The notes: generated by a model not told the origin, from the sequence alone. A DNA stretch of 40,554 nt from Burkholderiales bacterium (GCA_019634955.1 JAHCAK010000036.1:1-40554); one strand, 5' to 3'. Counted from the first letter of the stretch, positions 10,462-19,708 are shown. Program-made: numbers and translations.

Positions 10462-10467
10462 TTTAGT
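10454..10467. promoter_or_regulatory. Probable ArsR-type operator overlapping the -10 element
   Basis: ACTAA-TCAT-TTAGT is a perfect 5-bp inverted repeat with a 4-nt centre, extendable with one mismatch to TGACTAA/TTAGTTA. It overlaps the -10 and predicted start point, 19 nt upstream of the ArsR-type gene. AT-rich dyads in this position are typical autoregulatory operators for the ArsR family; repression by the downstream gene product is inference. Confidence 0.5.
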
Positions 10468-10485
10468 TATGTTGGGGAGCTGCCC

Positions 10486-10797
10486 ATGAACCGGAACTAC
10501 CTGCGCGCCATCCCGCGGGAATGGCGCAACCTCTCGCGCGTGTTCACCGCACTGGGCGACGAGCACCGCCAGCGCATCCTCCTCACCTTCGAGCCGGGCG
10601 AGCGCCTGCACGTCGCGCAGATCGTGGAGGTCTCCACGCTCTCGCGCACGGCGGTGTCGCACCACCTGCGCGTCCTTCGCGAGGCGGGGATCCTGCGCTC
10701 GGAGAAGATCGGCAAGGAGGTGTGGTTCTGGATCGACAAGGGCTTCCTCGTCGACTCGCTCGGCGCCGTGCGCGACCACCTCCGGGACCACGCGTGA
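10486..10797 (+). CDS. ArsR-family winged-helix transcriptional regulator without cysteines
   Basis: This 103-residue DNA-binding protein has the ArsR fold: FTALGDEHRQRILLTF (helices 1-2), the recognition helix SRTAVSHHLRVLREAGIL near residues 47-65, and the wing RSEKIGKEVWFWID. It contains no cysteine, so the thiolate metal sites of ArsR, CadC or SmtB types are absent, and the inducer is likely not a soft metal sensed through cysteine. It heads an operon with a Tat lipoprotein amidohydrolase (GTGA overlap) and a transporter-acyltransferase, and a dyad overlaps its own promoter, suggesting autorepression. The actual signal is unknown. Confidence 0.9.
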   Translation: MNRNYLRAIPREWRNLSRVFTALGDEHRQRILLTFEPGERLHVAQIVEVSTLSRTAVSHHLRVLREAGILRSEKIGKEVWFWIDKGFLVDSLGAVRDHLRDHA

Positions 10798-12044
10798 ACC
10801 GCCGCCGGTTCCTCGCGGCCGCGCCGGTCGCGGCCGGGATGCTCGGCGGATGCGCCGCCGGCATCTCCCTCGAGCAGGGACTCTTCAACGAGTGCCGCCG
10901 TCCCGGCGGGCACCGCGTCCTGCGCGACCGCCTCGTCCGCGCCGCGTGGGACGGCGTCGACGCGACGAAGGCCTGGGATTGCCATGCCCACCTCTTCGGC
11001 AACGGCCGCGGCGCACCGGGAATCTACCTCAATCCCGGTTTCGACCGGCCCGCCACGCTGGCCGCGCGCGTGCGCCGCGCGTTCTTCCTTAACGCCGCCT
11101 GCGCCGGCGAGGACGAGGATTCCCTGGACGCCGCGGTGGTGCGCCGGCTGGAGCACCTCGCCGACGAGCTGCCCGCCGGCGCGAAGGTGATGCTGCTCGC
11201 GTTCGACCATGTCCACGATGCGGACGGGCGCCGCCGGGACGACCTCAGCACCTTCGCCGTCGCCGATGCCTACGCGGCGCAGGTCGCGCGCCGGCGGCCC
11301 GACCGCTTCGAGTGGATCGCCTCCATCCACCCCTACCGGCAAGACGCGATGGCGGCGCTCGACTCGGCGGCGAAATCGGGCGCCCGCGCGGTGAAGTGGC
11401 TGCCGCAGGCGATGGGCATCGACCTCGGGCACCCGCGGTCCCTCGCGTTCTACGCCGCGATGCGCCGGGAGAGGATCCCGCTCCTCGTGCACGTGGGCGA
11501 GGAGCAGGCGGTCGAGGGCGCCGGCCGCCACGAGCTCGGCAACCCGCTCGCGCTGCGCCACCCGCTCGACGCCGGCGTGCGCGTGGTGGCGGCGCACTGC
11601 GCCTCGCTCGGCGAGAGCCCCGATCTCGACGCGGATGCCGATCCCGCGAAGGCGCCCCGCGCGCGCAACCTCGACCTGTTCGCCCGCCTCATGCGCGAGC
11701 CCCGCTACGCGTCGCTCCTGCACGGCGACCTGTCGGCGATCACGCAGGCCAATCGCGCGGCGGCCGTGCCGGAGATCCTCGCGGCGACCGGTTGGCGCGG
11801 CCGCCTGCTGAACGGCTCCGACTATCCCCTGCCGGCCATCATGCCGGTGTTCTCCGTGCGAGGCTTCGCGCGCGCCGGGCTCCTCGCCGAGGCGGCGGTG
11901 CCCGTGCTGGAGGAACTGCGCCACGTGAACCCGCTCGTCTTCGACTTCACGCTCAAACGCTCGCTCGCCTGGCGCGGCCATCGCCTGCCGCCGGGCGTGT
12001 TCGAGACGCGGCCTTTCTTCGACCCCGGCGGGGCGGGCGCCTGA
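10794..12044 (+). CDS. Tat-exported lipoprotein amidohydrolase
   Basis: This 416-residue protein of the PF04909-type amidohydrolase superfamily has the metal motif DCHAHLFG (H64, H66), VKWLPQAMGID, LLVHVGEE, VVAAHCAS and the late aspartate in LNGSDYPLP. The N-terminus MNRRRFLAAAPVAAGMLGGC has a twin-arginine motif, a hydrophobic stretch and a lipobox ending at C20, so it should be exported folded and lipidated. I chose the GTG at 10794, whose GTGA overlaps the ArsR stop, because it begins exactly at the Tat signal. Upstream in-frame codons lie inside arsR. The substrate is unknown; lactonase or decarboxylase-like hydrolysis is typical of the superfamily. Confidence 0.85.
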   Translation: MNRRRFLAAAPVAAGMLGGCAAGISLEQGLFNECRRPGGHRVLRDRLVRAAWDGVDATKAWDCHAHLFGNGRGAPGIYLNPGFDRPATLAARVRRAFFLNAACAGEDEDSLDAAVVRRLEHLADELPAGAKVMLLAFDHVHDADGRRRDDLSTFAVADAYAAQVARRRPDRFEWIASIHPYRQDAMAALDSAAKSGARAVKWLPQAMGIDLGHPRSLAFYAAMRRERIPLLVHVGEEQAVEGAGRHELGNPLALRHPLDAGVRVVAAHCASLGESPDLDADADPAKAPRARNLDLFARLMREPRYASLLHGDLSAITQANRAAAVPEILAATGWRGRLLNGSDYPLPAIMPVFSVRGFARAGLLAEAAVPVLEELRHVNPLVFDFTLKRSLAWRGHRLPPGVFETRPFFDPGGAGA

Positions 12045-12046
12045 CC

Positions 12047-13933
12047 GTGGCCTCCCGCAGCCAATTCTCACTGCTCGGCGAGCGCCGCTTCGCGCCCCTC
12101 TTCTGGACGCAGTTCCTGGGCGCGGCGAACGACAACCTCTTCAAGTTCGCCTTCACGCTGCTCGCCACCTACCGCTCCGCCGAGTGGGGCGGCGTGGATC
12201 CCGCGACCGCGGGGTTCGTGATCGGCGCGATCTTCATCGCGCCGTTCGTGCTCCTCTCCGCCACCGCGGGCCAGGTCGCGGACAAGGTGGAGAAGGGCGC
12301 CCTCATCCGCTTCGTGAAGAACCTCGAGATCGTGGTGATGGCCGTGGCCGCCGCCGGGTTCGCCGGCCGCATGCCCGCGCTTCTCTACCTTTCCGTCTTC
12401 CTCATGGGAGTGCACTCGACGCTCTTCGGGCCGGTGAAGTACGCCTACCTGCCGCAGCACCTGAAGGACGAGGAACTCACGGGCGGCAACGGCCTGGTGG
12501 AGATGGGCACCTTCGTGGCGATCCTCGCCGGGACGATGGCCGCGGGGTTCCTCGTGAGATCCGGGGAAGGCGGCGCCACGGCCGTGGCGATCGCGTGCCT
12601 GGCGGTCGCGGCGCTGGGCCGGATCGCGGCGGGCCTCGTCCCGCGATCGCCCGCGCCGGAGCCGGACCTCCGGATCAACTGGAACCCCTTCACGGAGACC
12701 TGGGCCAACCTGCGCATCGCCGCGCGCGACCGGACGGTGCTGCATTCGCTTCTCGGCATCTCGTGGCTCTGGTTCGTGGGCTCGATCTTCCTCACCTCCT
12801 TCACGCCCTTCGCGAAGGACGTCCTCGGCGGCGACGAAAACGTGGTGACGGTGCTCCTCGCCGTGTTCTCCGTGGGCATCGGGCTGGGCGCGCTCGCCTG
12901 CGAGCGGCTTTCGGGCCGGAAAGTCGAGATCGGGCTCGTGCCCTTCGGCTCCATCGGCATCACCGTCTTCGCGGTGGACCTGTGGCTCGCGAGCCGGGGG
13001 ATGGCGCCGGAGGGCGTGCGCGGCGCCGCCGCCTTCGCCCGCGACGGCGCGAGCCTTCGCGTGATGGCGGACCTCTTCCTCCTCGCGCTCTTCGCGGGCT
13101 TCTACTCGGTGCCGCTCTACGCGCTCATCCAGAGCCGCGCGGAGCCCGCGCACCGCGCGCGCGTCATCGCGGCCAACAACATCCTCAACGCCGTCTTCAT
13201 GATCGCGGCCTCGCTGATGGCGACGGCGCTGCTCAGTGCCGGCCTAACGCTGCCGCAGCTCTTCCTCGTGGTAGGCCTCATGAACGCGGCCGTCGCCGCC
13301 TACATCTACGGGCTGGTGCCCGAGTTCCTGATGCGCTTCCTGTGCTGGCTCCTCGTCCACTCGGCCTACCGGTTGGGAAAGAAGGGGATAGGGAACATCC
13401 CGGAGGAGGGCCCGGCGGTCGTCGTGTGCAACCACGTGAGCTTCGTGGACGCGCTGGTGATCCTCGCGGCGAGCCCGCGGCCCATCCGGTTCGTGATGGA
13501 CCACCGCATCTTCGCGATCCCCGTCCTCTCCTTCGTCTTCAGGACGGCGAAGGCGATCCCGATCGCGCCGGCGAAGGAGAATCCCGCGTTGCTCGAGCGC
13601 GCCTACGACGAAGTCGCCGCGGCGCTCGCCCAGGGAGAGCTCGTGGGCATCTTCCCGGAAGGCGCGATCACGCGGGACGGCGAGATCCAGCGCTTCCGCT
13701 CGGGCATCTCGCGCATCCTGGAGCGCTCGCCGGTTCCCGTGGTGCCGATGGCGCTCAAGGGGCTGTACGGCAGCTTCTTCAGCCGCCGCGGCGGCGCGGC
13801 GATGACGAGGCCGTTCCGCCGCGGCGTCTTCTCGCGCATCGCCCTCGAGGTGGCGCCGGCGATGGCCCCGGCGTCGGTCACGCCCGAGGCGCTGCAGGCG
13901 AAGGTCGCCGCCCTGCGCGGGGGCAGGCGCTAG
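12047..13933 (+). CDS. MFS transporter fused to 1-acylglycerol-3-phosphate acyltransferase (LplT-PlsC type)
   Basis: The 628-residue fusion starts at a GTG two bases after the amidohydrolase stop. The first ~430 residues are a major facilitator transporter resembling the lysophospholipid flippase LplT, opening with FWTQFLGAANDNLFKFAF. From about residue 440 there is a PlsC-type acyltransferase with CNHVSFVDAL near residue 461 (the H-X4-D motif) and GIFPEGAITRDG near residue 535. The combination suggests uptake of a lysophospholipid and its reacylation at the inner membrane. The acyl-ACP synthetase domain that completes Aas in some proteins is missing here. Being third in an ArsR-controlled operon, it may be regulated with the preceding lipoprotein. 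Confidence 0.9.
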   Translation: MASRSQFSLLGERRFAPLFWTQFLGAANDNLFKFAFTLLATYRSAEWGGVDPATAGFVIGAIFIAPFVLLSATAGQVADKVEKGALIRFVKNLEIVVMAVAAAGFAGRMPALLYLSVFLMGVHSTLFGPVKYAYLPQHLKDEELTGGNGLVEMGTFVAILAGTMAAGFLVRSGEGGATAVAIACLAVAALGRIAAGLVPRSPAPEPDLRINWNPFTETWANLRIAARDRTVLHSLLGISWLWFVGSIFLTSFTPFAKDVLGGDENVVTVLLAVFSVGIGLGALACERLSGRKVEIGLVPFGSIGITVFAVDLWLASRGMAPEGVRGAAAFARDGASLRVMADLFLLALFAGFYSVPLYALIQSRAEPAHRARVIAANNILNAVFMIAASLMATALLSAGLTLPQLFLVVGLMNAAVAAYIYGLVPEFLMRFLCWLLVHSAYRLGKKGIGNIPEEGPAVVVCNHVSFVDALVILAASPRPIRFVMDHRIFAIPVLSFVFRTAKAIPIAPAKENPALLERAYDEVAAALAQGELVGIFPEGAITRDGEIQRFRSGISRILERSPVPVVPMALKGLYGSFFSRRGGAAMTRPFRRGVFSRIALEVAPAMAPASVTPEALQAKVAALRGGRR

Positions 13934-13953
13934 GGAGGGTGCCCCGACCCGCG

Positions 13954-13962
13954 TGCTACACT
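13954..13962 (+). promoter_or_regulatory. Extended -10 element before aroC
   Basis: TGCTACACT fits the extended -10 form (TGnTAnnnT). It lies 31 nt upstream of the aroC start, in the 60-nt gap after the transporter-acyltransferase gene. No good -35 is present, which extended -10 promoters can tolerate. Confidence 0.4.
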
Positions 13963-13993
13963 CGGGCGCCGTCCCCTCGCCACGCCTCGCACC

Positions 13994-15151
13994 ATGTCCG
14001 GCAACACCCTCGGCACCCTCTTCACCGTCACCACCTTCGGCGAGTCGCACGGCCCGGCCATCGGCTGCGTGGTGGACGGCTGCCCGCCCGGGATGGCGCT
14101 CTCGGAGACCGACATCCAGCCCGATCTCGACCGCCGCAAGCCGGGCACCTCGCGGCACGTGACGCAGCGCCGCGAGGAGGACCGCGTCGAAATCCTCAGC
14201 GGCGTCCACGAGGGCCGCACGACCGGCACGCCGATCGCGCTCCTGATCCGTAACGAGGACCAGCGCAGCAAGGACTACGCGAAGATCGCGGAGAGCTTCC
14301 GCCCGGGGCACGCGGACTACACCTACCTGCAGAAGTACGGCATTCGCGACCCGAGGGGGGGCGGCCGGTCCTCCGCGCGCCTCACCGCGCCGGCCGTGGC
14401 GGCCGGCGCCATCGCGAGGAAATGGTTGCGCGAGCGCTACGGCGTTGCCATCCGCGGCCACCTCACGCACCTGGGTCCCCACGCGATTGCCTTCGAGTCC
14501 TGGGACCACGTGGGGTCGAACCCCTTCTTCGCCGCCAACGCGACGATGGTCCCGCAGCTCGAGGCCTACATGGACCGGCTGCGAAAGTCCGGGGACTCCT
14601 GCGGCGCGCGCCTCAGGGTCGTCGCCACGGGGGCGCCACCCGGCTGGGGCGAGCCGCTCTACGGGCGCCTGGACGCCGACATCGCGCAGGCGATGATGGG
14701 CATCAACGCGGTGAAGGGCGTGGAGATCGGCGCCGGGTTCGCCGCGGCAGCGCAACTGGGCACGGAGCATTCCGACGAGATGACGCCCGAGGGATTCCTC
14801 TCCAACCACGCCGGCGGCATCCTCGGCGGCATCTCGACGGGGCAGGACATCGTCGTGTCGATCGCGATCAAGCCGACCTCGAGCATCCGCCTCGCGCGGC
14901 GCACCGTCGACGTCGCGGGCAACCCCGCGGCGATCGAGACCCATGGGCGCCACGATCCCTGCGTCGGCATCCGCGCCACGCCGATCGCGGAGGCCTTCCT
15001 CGCGCTGGTGCTCGCCGACCACGCGCTGCGCCACCGTGCGCAGAACGCCGATGTCGCCTGCGCCACGCCGCGCATTCCGGCCGCGGCCGTGACGGCCGGC
15101 GAGGGCCGCGCGCCCGTGCCGCTCGAGGACCCGGACCCCGAGGAGGCGTGA
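13994..15151 (+). CDS. aroC: Chorismate synthase
   Basis: The 385-residue enzyme converts 5-enolpyruvylshikimate-3-phosphate to chorismate with reduced FMN, the last step of the shikimate pathway and the source of precursors for the trp genes downstream. Signature segments are [17 protein letters not shown] at the N-terminus, the flavin-binding [19 protein letters not shown] near residue 119, and [20 protein letters not shown] near residue 275. C-terminal MGRHDP-like and [14 protein letters not shown] regions are also present. Length is normal for the proteobacterial enzyme. It appears to have its own promoter, and leuC follows 44 nt later. Confidence 0.97.
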   Translation: MSGNTLGTLFTVTTFGESHGPAIGCVVDGCPPGMALSETDIQPDLDRRKPGTSRHVTQRREEDRVEILSGVHEGRTTGTPIALLIRNEDQRSKDYAKIAESFRPGHADYTYLQKYGIRDPRGGGRSSARLTAPAVAAGAIARKWLRERYGVAIRGHLTHLGPHAIAFESWDHVGSNPFFAANATMVPQLEAYMDRLRKSGDSCGARLRVVATGAPPGWGEPLYGRLDADIAQAMMGINAVKGVEIGAGFAAAAQLGTEHSDEMTPEGFLSNHAGGILGGISTGQDIVVSIAIKPTSSIRLARRTVDVAGNPAAIETHGRHDPCVGIRATPIAEAFLALVLADHALRHRAQNADVACATPRIPAAAVTAGEGRAPVPLEDPDPEEA

Positions 15152-15178
15152 ACGCCCGGAGGGCGGGCGGGCGCGGGT

Positions 15179-15184
15179 TATAAT
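15179..15184 (+). promoter_or_regulatory. Consensus -10 box for the leuC operon
   Basis: A perfect TATAAT sits in an otherwise GC-rich gap, ending 11 nt before the leuC ATG. The position 17 nt upstream reads CCCGGA, so there is no -35 match. If this is the -10, transcription begins about 4-6 nt before the start codon and no Shine-Dalgarno fits in the leader. Confidence 0.5.
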
Positions 15185-15195
15185 TTGCGCTTGCC

Positions 15196-16605
15196 ATGAA
15201 CGCACTCACCCTCTACGACAAGCTCTGGCTGTCCCACCTCGTGCACGAGGAGCCGGACGGGACCGCCCTCATCTACATCGACCGCCACCTCCTGCACGAG
15301 GTGACGAGCCCGCAGGCCTTCGAGGGGCTCGCGCTCGCCGGCCGGAAGCCGTGGCGCATCGGCTCCGTGGTGGCCACGGCCGACCACAACGTGCCCACGA
15401 AGGGCCTCGAGCGGGGCATCGCCGACCCCATCGCGCGGCTGCAGGTCGAGACCCTCGACCGCAACGTGGAGAAATTCGGCCTGCCGGTCTACTACGGCAT
15501 GGGGCACCAGCGGCAGGGCATCGTGCACGTGATCGGGCCGGAGCTCGGGGCCACGCTGCCGGGCATGACGGTCGTGTGCGGCGATTCCCACACCAGCACC
15601 CACGGCGCCTTCGCCGCGCTCGCGTTCGGCATCGGCACGAGCGAGGTCGAGCACGTGCTGGCGACCCAGTGCCTGCTCGCGAAGAAGGCGAAGTCGCTTC
15701 GCATCGCGGTCGAGGGGGCGCTGCCGGCGGGCGTCACCGCCAAGGACGTGGTGCTCGCCGTCATCGGAACCATCGGCACCGCCGGCGGCACGGGCCACGC
15801 CATCGAATTCGCGGGCTCGGCGATCCGCGGCCTCACGATGGAAGGCCGCATGACCGTGTGCAACATGGCGATCGAGGCCGGCGCCCGTGCCGGAATGGTC
15901 GCCGTCGACGAGGCGACGATCGCCTACCTGCGCGCCCGGCCCTTCGCCCCGCAGGGGGAGGCCTTCGAGCGCGCGGCGGCCTACTGGCGCACCCTCGTCA
16001 CCGACGCGGGCGCGCGATTCGACCGCGAGGTCGTACTCGACGCCGCCGCCCTCAAGCCCCAGGTCACCTGGGGAACGTCGCCGGAGATGGTGGTGTCGAT
16101 CGAGGACCGCGTGCCCGACCCGGCCGCCGAGAAGGACCCCGTGCGCCGCGAGGCCATGGAGCGGGCGCTCGAGTACATGGGGCTCGACCCGCGCACCCCC
16201 ATCACCGGCATCGCGATCGACAAGGTCTTCATCGGGTCGTGCACGAACTCGCGCATCGAGGACCTGCGCGCGGCCGCGGCGGTCGTTCGCGGCCGGCGGG
16301 TGGACCCGCGCGTGAAGCTCGCCCTGGTGGTGCCGGGCTCGGGGCTGGTGAAGCGCCAGGCCGAGCAGGAAGGGCTCGACCGGGTCTTCACCGACGCGGG
16401 GTTCGAATGGCGCGAGCCGGGGTGCTCGATGTGCCTCGGCATGAACGACGACCGGCTTTCGCCGGGAGAGCGCTGCGCCTCGACCTCGAACCGCAACTTC
16501 GAGGGCCGGCAGGGTGCCGGCGGGCGCACGCACCTCGTGAGCCCCGCGATGGCCGCCGCCGCCGCACTGGCCGGCCGCTTCGTGGACGTCCGCAGCATCA
16601 ACTGA
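15196..16605 (+). CDS. leuC: 3-isopropylmalate dehydratase large subunit
   Basis: This is the 469-residue aconitase-family subunit that, with LeuD, isomerises 2-isopropylmalate to 3-isopropylmalate in leucine synthesis. The 4Fe-4S cysteines are in [13 protein letters not shown] near residue 348 and [13 protein letters not shown] near residues 408-411. Substrate-domain signatures [14 protein letters not shown] and [12 protein letters not shown] are present. It begins the run leuC-lipoprotein-leuD-leuB-asd. The start is set by the [16 protein letters not shown] opening typical of LeuC; the predicted promoter implies an unusually short leader. Confidence 0.98.
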   Translation: MNALTLYDKLWLSHLVHEEPDGTALIYIDRHLLHEVTSPQAFEGLALAGRKPWRIGSVVATADHNVPTKGLERGIADPIARLQVETLDRNVEKFGLPVYYGMGHQRQGIVHVIGPELGATLPGMTVVCGDSHTSTHGAFAALAFGIGTSEVEHVLATQCLLAKKAKSLRIAVEGALPAGVTAKDVVLAVIGTIGTAGGTGHAIEFAGSAIRGLTMEGRMTVCNMAIEAGARAGMVAVDEATIAYLRARPFAPQGEAFERAAAYWRTLVTDAGARFDREVVLDAAALKPQVTWGTSPEMVVSIEDRVPDPAAEKDPVRREAMERALEYMGLDPRTPITGIAIDKVFIGSCTNSRIEDLRAAAAVVRGRRVDPRVKLALVVPGSGLVKRQAEQEGLDRVFTDAGFEWREPGCSMCLGMNDDRLSPGERCASTSNRNFEGRQGAGGRTHLVSPAMAAAAALAGRFVDVRSIN

Positions 16606-16619
16606 ACCGGAGAACAGCC

Positions 16620-16748
16620 ATGATCCGCATCCTCCTCGCGGCCACGATCGCCCTCGCGCTCGCCGGCTGCAACACCGTCGAGGGCCTCGGCAAGGACATC
16701 AAGAAGGGCGGCGAGGCGATCGAGAAGGCCGCCGACAAGAACCGCTAG
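16620..16748 (+). CDS. Entericidin-like small lipoprotein
   Basis: This is a 42-residue protein: signal MIRILLAATIALALAGC with lipobox LAGC (C17), then a short charged helix rich in Lys and Glu (DIKKGGEAIEKAADK). It matches the entericidin A/B family of tiny outer-membrane-anchored lipoproteins, originally described as antidote/toxin lipoproteins; in most genomes the role is unproven. It starts 14 nt after leuC with a GGAGAA Shine-Dalgarno, and its TAG is immediately followed by the leuD ATG with no spacer. It is therefore co-transcribed with, and perhaps translationally coupled to, leucine genes. An entericidin gene between leuC and leuD recurs in betaproteobacteria as far as I recall. Confidence 0.85.
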   Translation: MIRILLAATIALALAGCNTVEGLGKDIKKGGEAIEKAADKNR

Positions 16749-17387
16749 ATGGAAAAGTTCACCATCCACGCGGGGCTGGTCGCGCCGCTCGACCGCGAGA
16801 ACGTCGACACCGACGCGATCATCCCCAAGCAGTTCCTGAAGTCCATCCACCGCACGGGCTTCGGGCCGAACCTCTTCGACGCCTGGCGCTACCTCGATCC
16901 GGGCGAGCCCGGGCAGGATCCCGCCTCGCGCAAGCCCAACCCGGACTTCGTGCTGAACCAGCCGCGTTACCGGGGCGCCTCGATCCTCCTCGCGCGCAAG
17001 AACTTCGGTTGCGGCTCCTCGCGGGAGCACGCGCCATGGGCCCTGCAGCAGTTCGGCTTCCGCGCGATCGTCGCGCCTTCCTTCGCGGACATCTTCTTCA
17101 ACAACTGCTTCAAGAACGGGCTGCTGCCGATCGTGCTGCCGGATTTCCACCTCGACCACCTGTTCCAGGAGGTCGCGGCCCACGCCGGCTATCGCCTGGC
17201 GATCGACCTGCCGGCGCAGACGGTGGCGACGCCCTCCGGCCAGGTCATGCGCTTCGAAGTCGAGCCCTTCCGCAAGGAGTGCCTCGTGAACGGCTGGGAC
17301 GACATCGGCCTCACGCTGCGGCGGCAGGACGCCATCCGCGCCTACGAGGAGCGGCGCCGGGCGGCGGAGCCCTGGATCTTCTCGTGA
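16749..17387 (+). CDS. leuD: 3-isopropylmalate dehydratase small subunit
   Basis: The 212-residue swivel-domain partner of LeuC has the signatures [17 protein letters not shown] near the N-terminus, [14 protein letters not shown] around residue 88, and [17 protein letters not shown]. Length is standard. The ATG directly abuts the stop of the entericidin-like gene, and the stop is 7 nt before leuB. The protein acts in the cytoplasm as a heterodimer with LeuC, positioning substrate over the iron-sulfur cluster carried by LeuC. Confidence 0.98.
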   Translation: MEKFTIHAGLVAPLDRENVDTDAIIPKQFLKSIHRTGFGPNLFDAWRYLDPGEPGQDPASRKPNPDFVLNQPRYRGASILLARKNFGCGSSREHAPWALQQFGFRAIVAPSFADIFFNNCFKNGLLPIVLPDFHLDHLFQEVAAHAGYRLAIDLPAQTVATPSGQVMRFEVEPFRKECLVNGWDDIGLTLRRQDAIRAYEERRRAAEPWIFS

Positions 17388-17394
17388 GGGCGCC

Positions 17395-18456
17395 ATGAAG
17401 ATCGCGCTCCTGCCCGGCGACGGGATCGGCCCCGAGATCCTGCGCGAGGCCGTGCGGGTCCTCGAGGCGCTGCGCTCCGACGGCCTGAAGATCGAGACGG
17501 AGGAGGCGCCGGTGGGCGGCGCCGCCTACGATGCCGCCGGCGATCCGCTGCCCGCCGCGACGCTCGCGCTGGCGAAGCAGGCCGACGCGCTGCTCTTCGG
17601 CGCCGTGGGCGGGCCGCAGTACGACGCGCTGCCGCGCGACAAGCGCCCGGAAAGGGCGATCCTGGGGCTGCGCAAGGAGTGCGACTTCTTCGCCAACCTG
17701 CGCCCGGCCACGGTGTTCCCGGAGCTCGCCGACGCCTCCACGCTCAAGCCCGAGGTGGTGTCGGGCCTCGACATCATGATCGTGCGCGAGCTCACCGGCG
17801 ACATCTACTTCGGCCAGCCGCGGGGCGTCACGGGCGAGAAGGGCAGCCGCGTCGGCTTCAACACGATGCACTACACGGAGGCGCAGATCCGCCGCATCCT
17901 GCACGTGGGGTTCCGCACGGCCCGGAGCCGCGGCAAGCGGCTCTGCTCGGTCGACAAGATGAACGTGCTCGAGACGACGCAGCTCTGGCGCGACCTGGCC
18001 GAGGAGATCGCGCCCGAGTACCCGGACGTCGAGCTCACCCACATCCTGGTCGACAACTGCGCGATGCAGCTCGTGCGCAACCCGCGCCAGTTCGACGTGC
18101 TCGTGACCGGCAACATGTTCGGCGACATCCTCTCCGACGAGGCCTCGATGCTCACCGGCTCCATCGGCATGCTGCCGTCGGCCTCGCTGGACGCGGACGG
18201 CAAGGGGCTCTACGAGCCCATCCACGGTTCCGCCCCGGACATCGCGGGCAAGGGCGTGGCGAACCCGCTCGCGCAGATCCTCTCGATGGCCATGATGTTC
18301 CGCTACACCTTCGGCCTGGCGGAAGTCGCCGCCCGGATCGAGACGGCGGTGAGGAAGGCGCTCGCCTCGGGGCTGCGAACGGCGGACATCGCCGGGCGCG
18401 GCGCCAAACCCTGCACGACCGCCGAGATGGGCACGGCGGTCCTGAAGGCCCTATAG
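17395..18456 (+). CDS. leuB: 3-isopropylmalate dehydrogenase
   Basis: The 353-residue enzyme oxidatively decarboxylates 3-isopropylmalate to 2-oxoisocaproate using NAD. It opens [15 protein letters not shown]. Substrate- and metal-binding segments are visible: [14 protein letters not shown], the lysine/aspartate loop [15 protein letters not shown], and [19 protein letters not shown]. The C-terminal [16 protein letters not shown] forms the dinucleotide site. It completes the leuCDB set; a 78-nt gap with a small hairpin separates it from asd. Confidence 0.98.
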   Translation: MKIALLPGDGIGPEILREAVRVLEALRSDGLKIETEEAPVGGAAYDAAGDPLPAATLALAKQADALLFGAVGGPQYDALPRDKRPERAILGLRKECDFFANLRPATVFPELADASTLKPEVVSGLDIMIVRELTGDIYFGQPRGVTGEKGSRVGFNTMHYTEAQIRRILHVGFRTARSRGKRLCSVDKMNVLETTQLWRDLAEEIAPEYPDVELTHILVDNCAMQLVRNPRQFDVLVTGNMFGDILSDEASMLTGSIGMLPSASLDADGKGLYEPIHGSAPDIAGKGVANPLAQILSMAMMFRYTFGLAEVAARIETAVRKALASGLRTADIAGRGAKPCTTAEMGTAVLKAL

Positions 18457-18481
18457 ACACGGCAACAGGAAGCGGGGGCAG

Positions 18482-18498
18482 GAGGCGACCCGCCTCCG
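18482..18498. other. Intercistronic hairpin between leuB and asd
   Basis: GGAGGCG at 18482-18488 pairs perfectly with CGCCTCC at 18492-18498 across a 3-nt loop. No T-run follows, so it is not a standard intrinsic terminator. It may stabilise or punctuate the leuB-asd message, or be incidental in GC-rich DNA. Confidence 0.25.
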
Positions 18499-18534
18499 CG
18501 ACCGGAAAGGCGCCTCCCCACGCGAAAGACGAAA

Positions 18535-19662
18535 ATGGCGAACAGGAAGCAGGCAGGCATCATCGGTTGGCGCGGCATGGTGGGATCCGTGCTCATGGAG
18601 CGCATGCGCGCCGAGGAGGACTTCGAGCTCATCGACCCGGTGTTCTTCACCACGTCGACGGTGGGCGCCGCGGGCCCGGACATCGGCAGGCCGACCGGCC
18701 CGCTGAAGGACGCCAACGACGTCGCCGAGCTCGCGAGGAACGAGATCCTCATCACCTGCCAGGGCGGCGACTACACGAAGTCGGTGTACCCGAAGCTGCG
18801 CGCGGCGGGGTGGAACGGCTACTGGATCGACGCGGCCTCGGCGCTGCGCATGGAGAAGGACGCCGTCATCATCCTCGATCCCGTCAACCGGCCGGTGATC
18901 GACCGGGCGATGGCCGCGGGCGTGAAGAACTACATCGGCGGCAACTGCACCGTGAGCCTCATGCTCATGGCGATCGACGGGCTGCTCAAGGCCGACCTCG
19001 TCGAGTGGGTGAGCGCCATGACCTACCAGGCAGCCTCGGGCGCGGGCGCGCAGAACATGCGCGAGCTCCTGCAGCAGATGGGCGAGGTGCACTTCGCCGC
19101 CAAGGCGCTGCTCGCGGACCCCGCTTCGGCGATCCTCGACATCGACCGCGAGGTGGCCGGGATCCTGCGCGACGAGAAGTTCCCGACGACGCACTTCGGC
19201 GTGCCACTGGCCGGCAGCCTCCTGCCGTGGATCGACTCCGACCTCGGCAACGGGCAGAGCCGCGAGGAATGGAAGGGCCACGCCGAGACCAACAAGATCC
19301 TCGGCCGGGAGGATTCCCCCGTGGCCGTCGACGGCCTGTGCGTGCGCGTTGGCGCGATGCGCTGCCACAGCCAGGGCCTGACGGTGAAGCTGCGCAAGGA
19401 CCTTCCGCTCCCGGAAATCGAGACCCTGCTCGCCGGCGCCAACGCGTGGGTGCGTGTCGTTCCCAACCGACGGCCGGAGACGCTGGAGCGGCTCACGCCG
19501 GCGGCCGTGACCGGGACGCTCGAGGTGCCCATCGGCCGGCTGCGCAAGCTGCGCATGGGCGGCGAATACCTGTCCGCGTTCACCGTCGGCGACCAGCTCC
19601 TCTGGGGAGCGGCGGAGCCGCTGCGCCGCATGCTCCGCATCGTCTGCGGCGCGCTTCGGTAG
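18535..19662 (+). CDS. asd: Aspartate-semialdehyde dehydrogenase
   Basis: The 375-residue enzyme reduces aspartyl phosphate to aspartate semialdehyde with NADPH, feeding lysine, threonine, methionine and diaminopimelate synthesis. The nucleotide loop is [17 protein letters not shown], and the catalytic cysteine is C138 in [10 protein letters not shown]. Later GRXR-like and [16 protein letters not shown] segments belong to the gammaproteobacterial-type long enzyme. It lies between leuB and fimV, as commonly seen in betaproteobacteria. The region between its stop and fimV (about 160 nt) is strikingly AT-rich and carries the fimV promoter. Confidence 0.97.
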   Translation: MANRKQAGIIGWRGMVGSVLMERMRAEEDFELIDPVFFTTSTVGAAGPDIGRPTGPLKDANDVAELARNEILITCQGGDYTKSVYPKLRAAGWNGYWIDAASALRMEKDAVIILDPVNRPVIDRAMAAGVKNYIGGNCTVSLMLMAIDGLLKADLVEWVSAMTYQAASGAGAQNMRELLQQMGEVHFAAKALLADPASAILDIDREVAGILRDEKFPTTHFGVPLAGSLLPWIDSDLGNGQSREEWKGHAETNKILGREDSPVAVDGLCVRVGAMRCHSQGLTVKLRKDLPLPEIETLLAGANAWVRVVPNRRPETLERLTPAAVTGTLEVPIGRLRKLRMGGEYLSAFTVGDQLLWGAAEPLRRMLRIVCGALR

Positions 19663-19708
19663 GGCCTCGCCGCAGGCTGCGCACAAGGGGCAGCCGGGGA
19701 AAAAGTGG

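Noticed and set aside
18457-18534. Intrinsic terminator between leuB and asd
   Set aside because: The hairpin is only 7 bp and is followed by GC-rich sequence, with no T-run.
19663-19708. Terminator after asd
   Set aside because: Short complementary GCCT/AGGC and GGC/GCC pieces exist, but no stem of useful length precedes a T-run.
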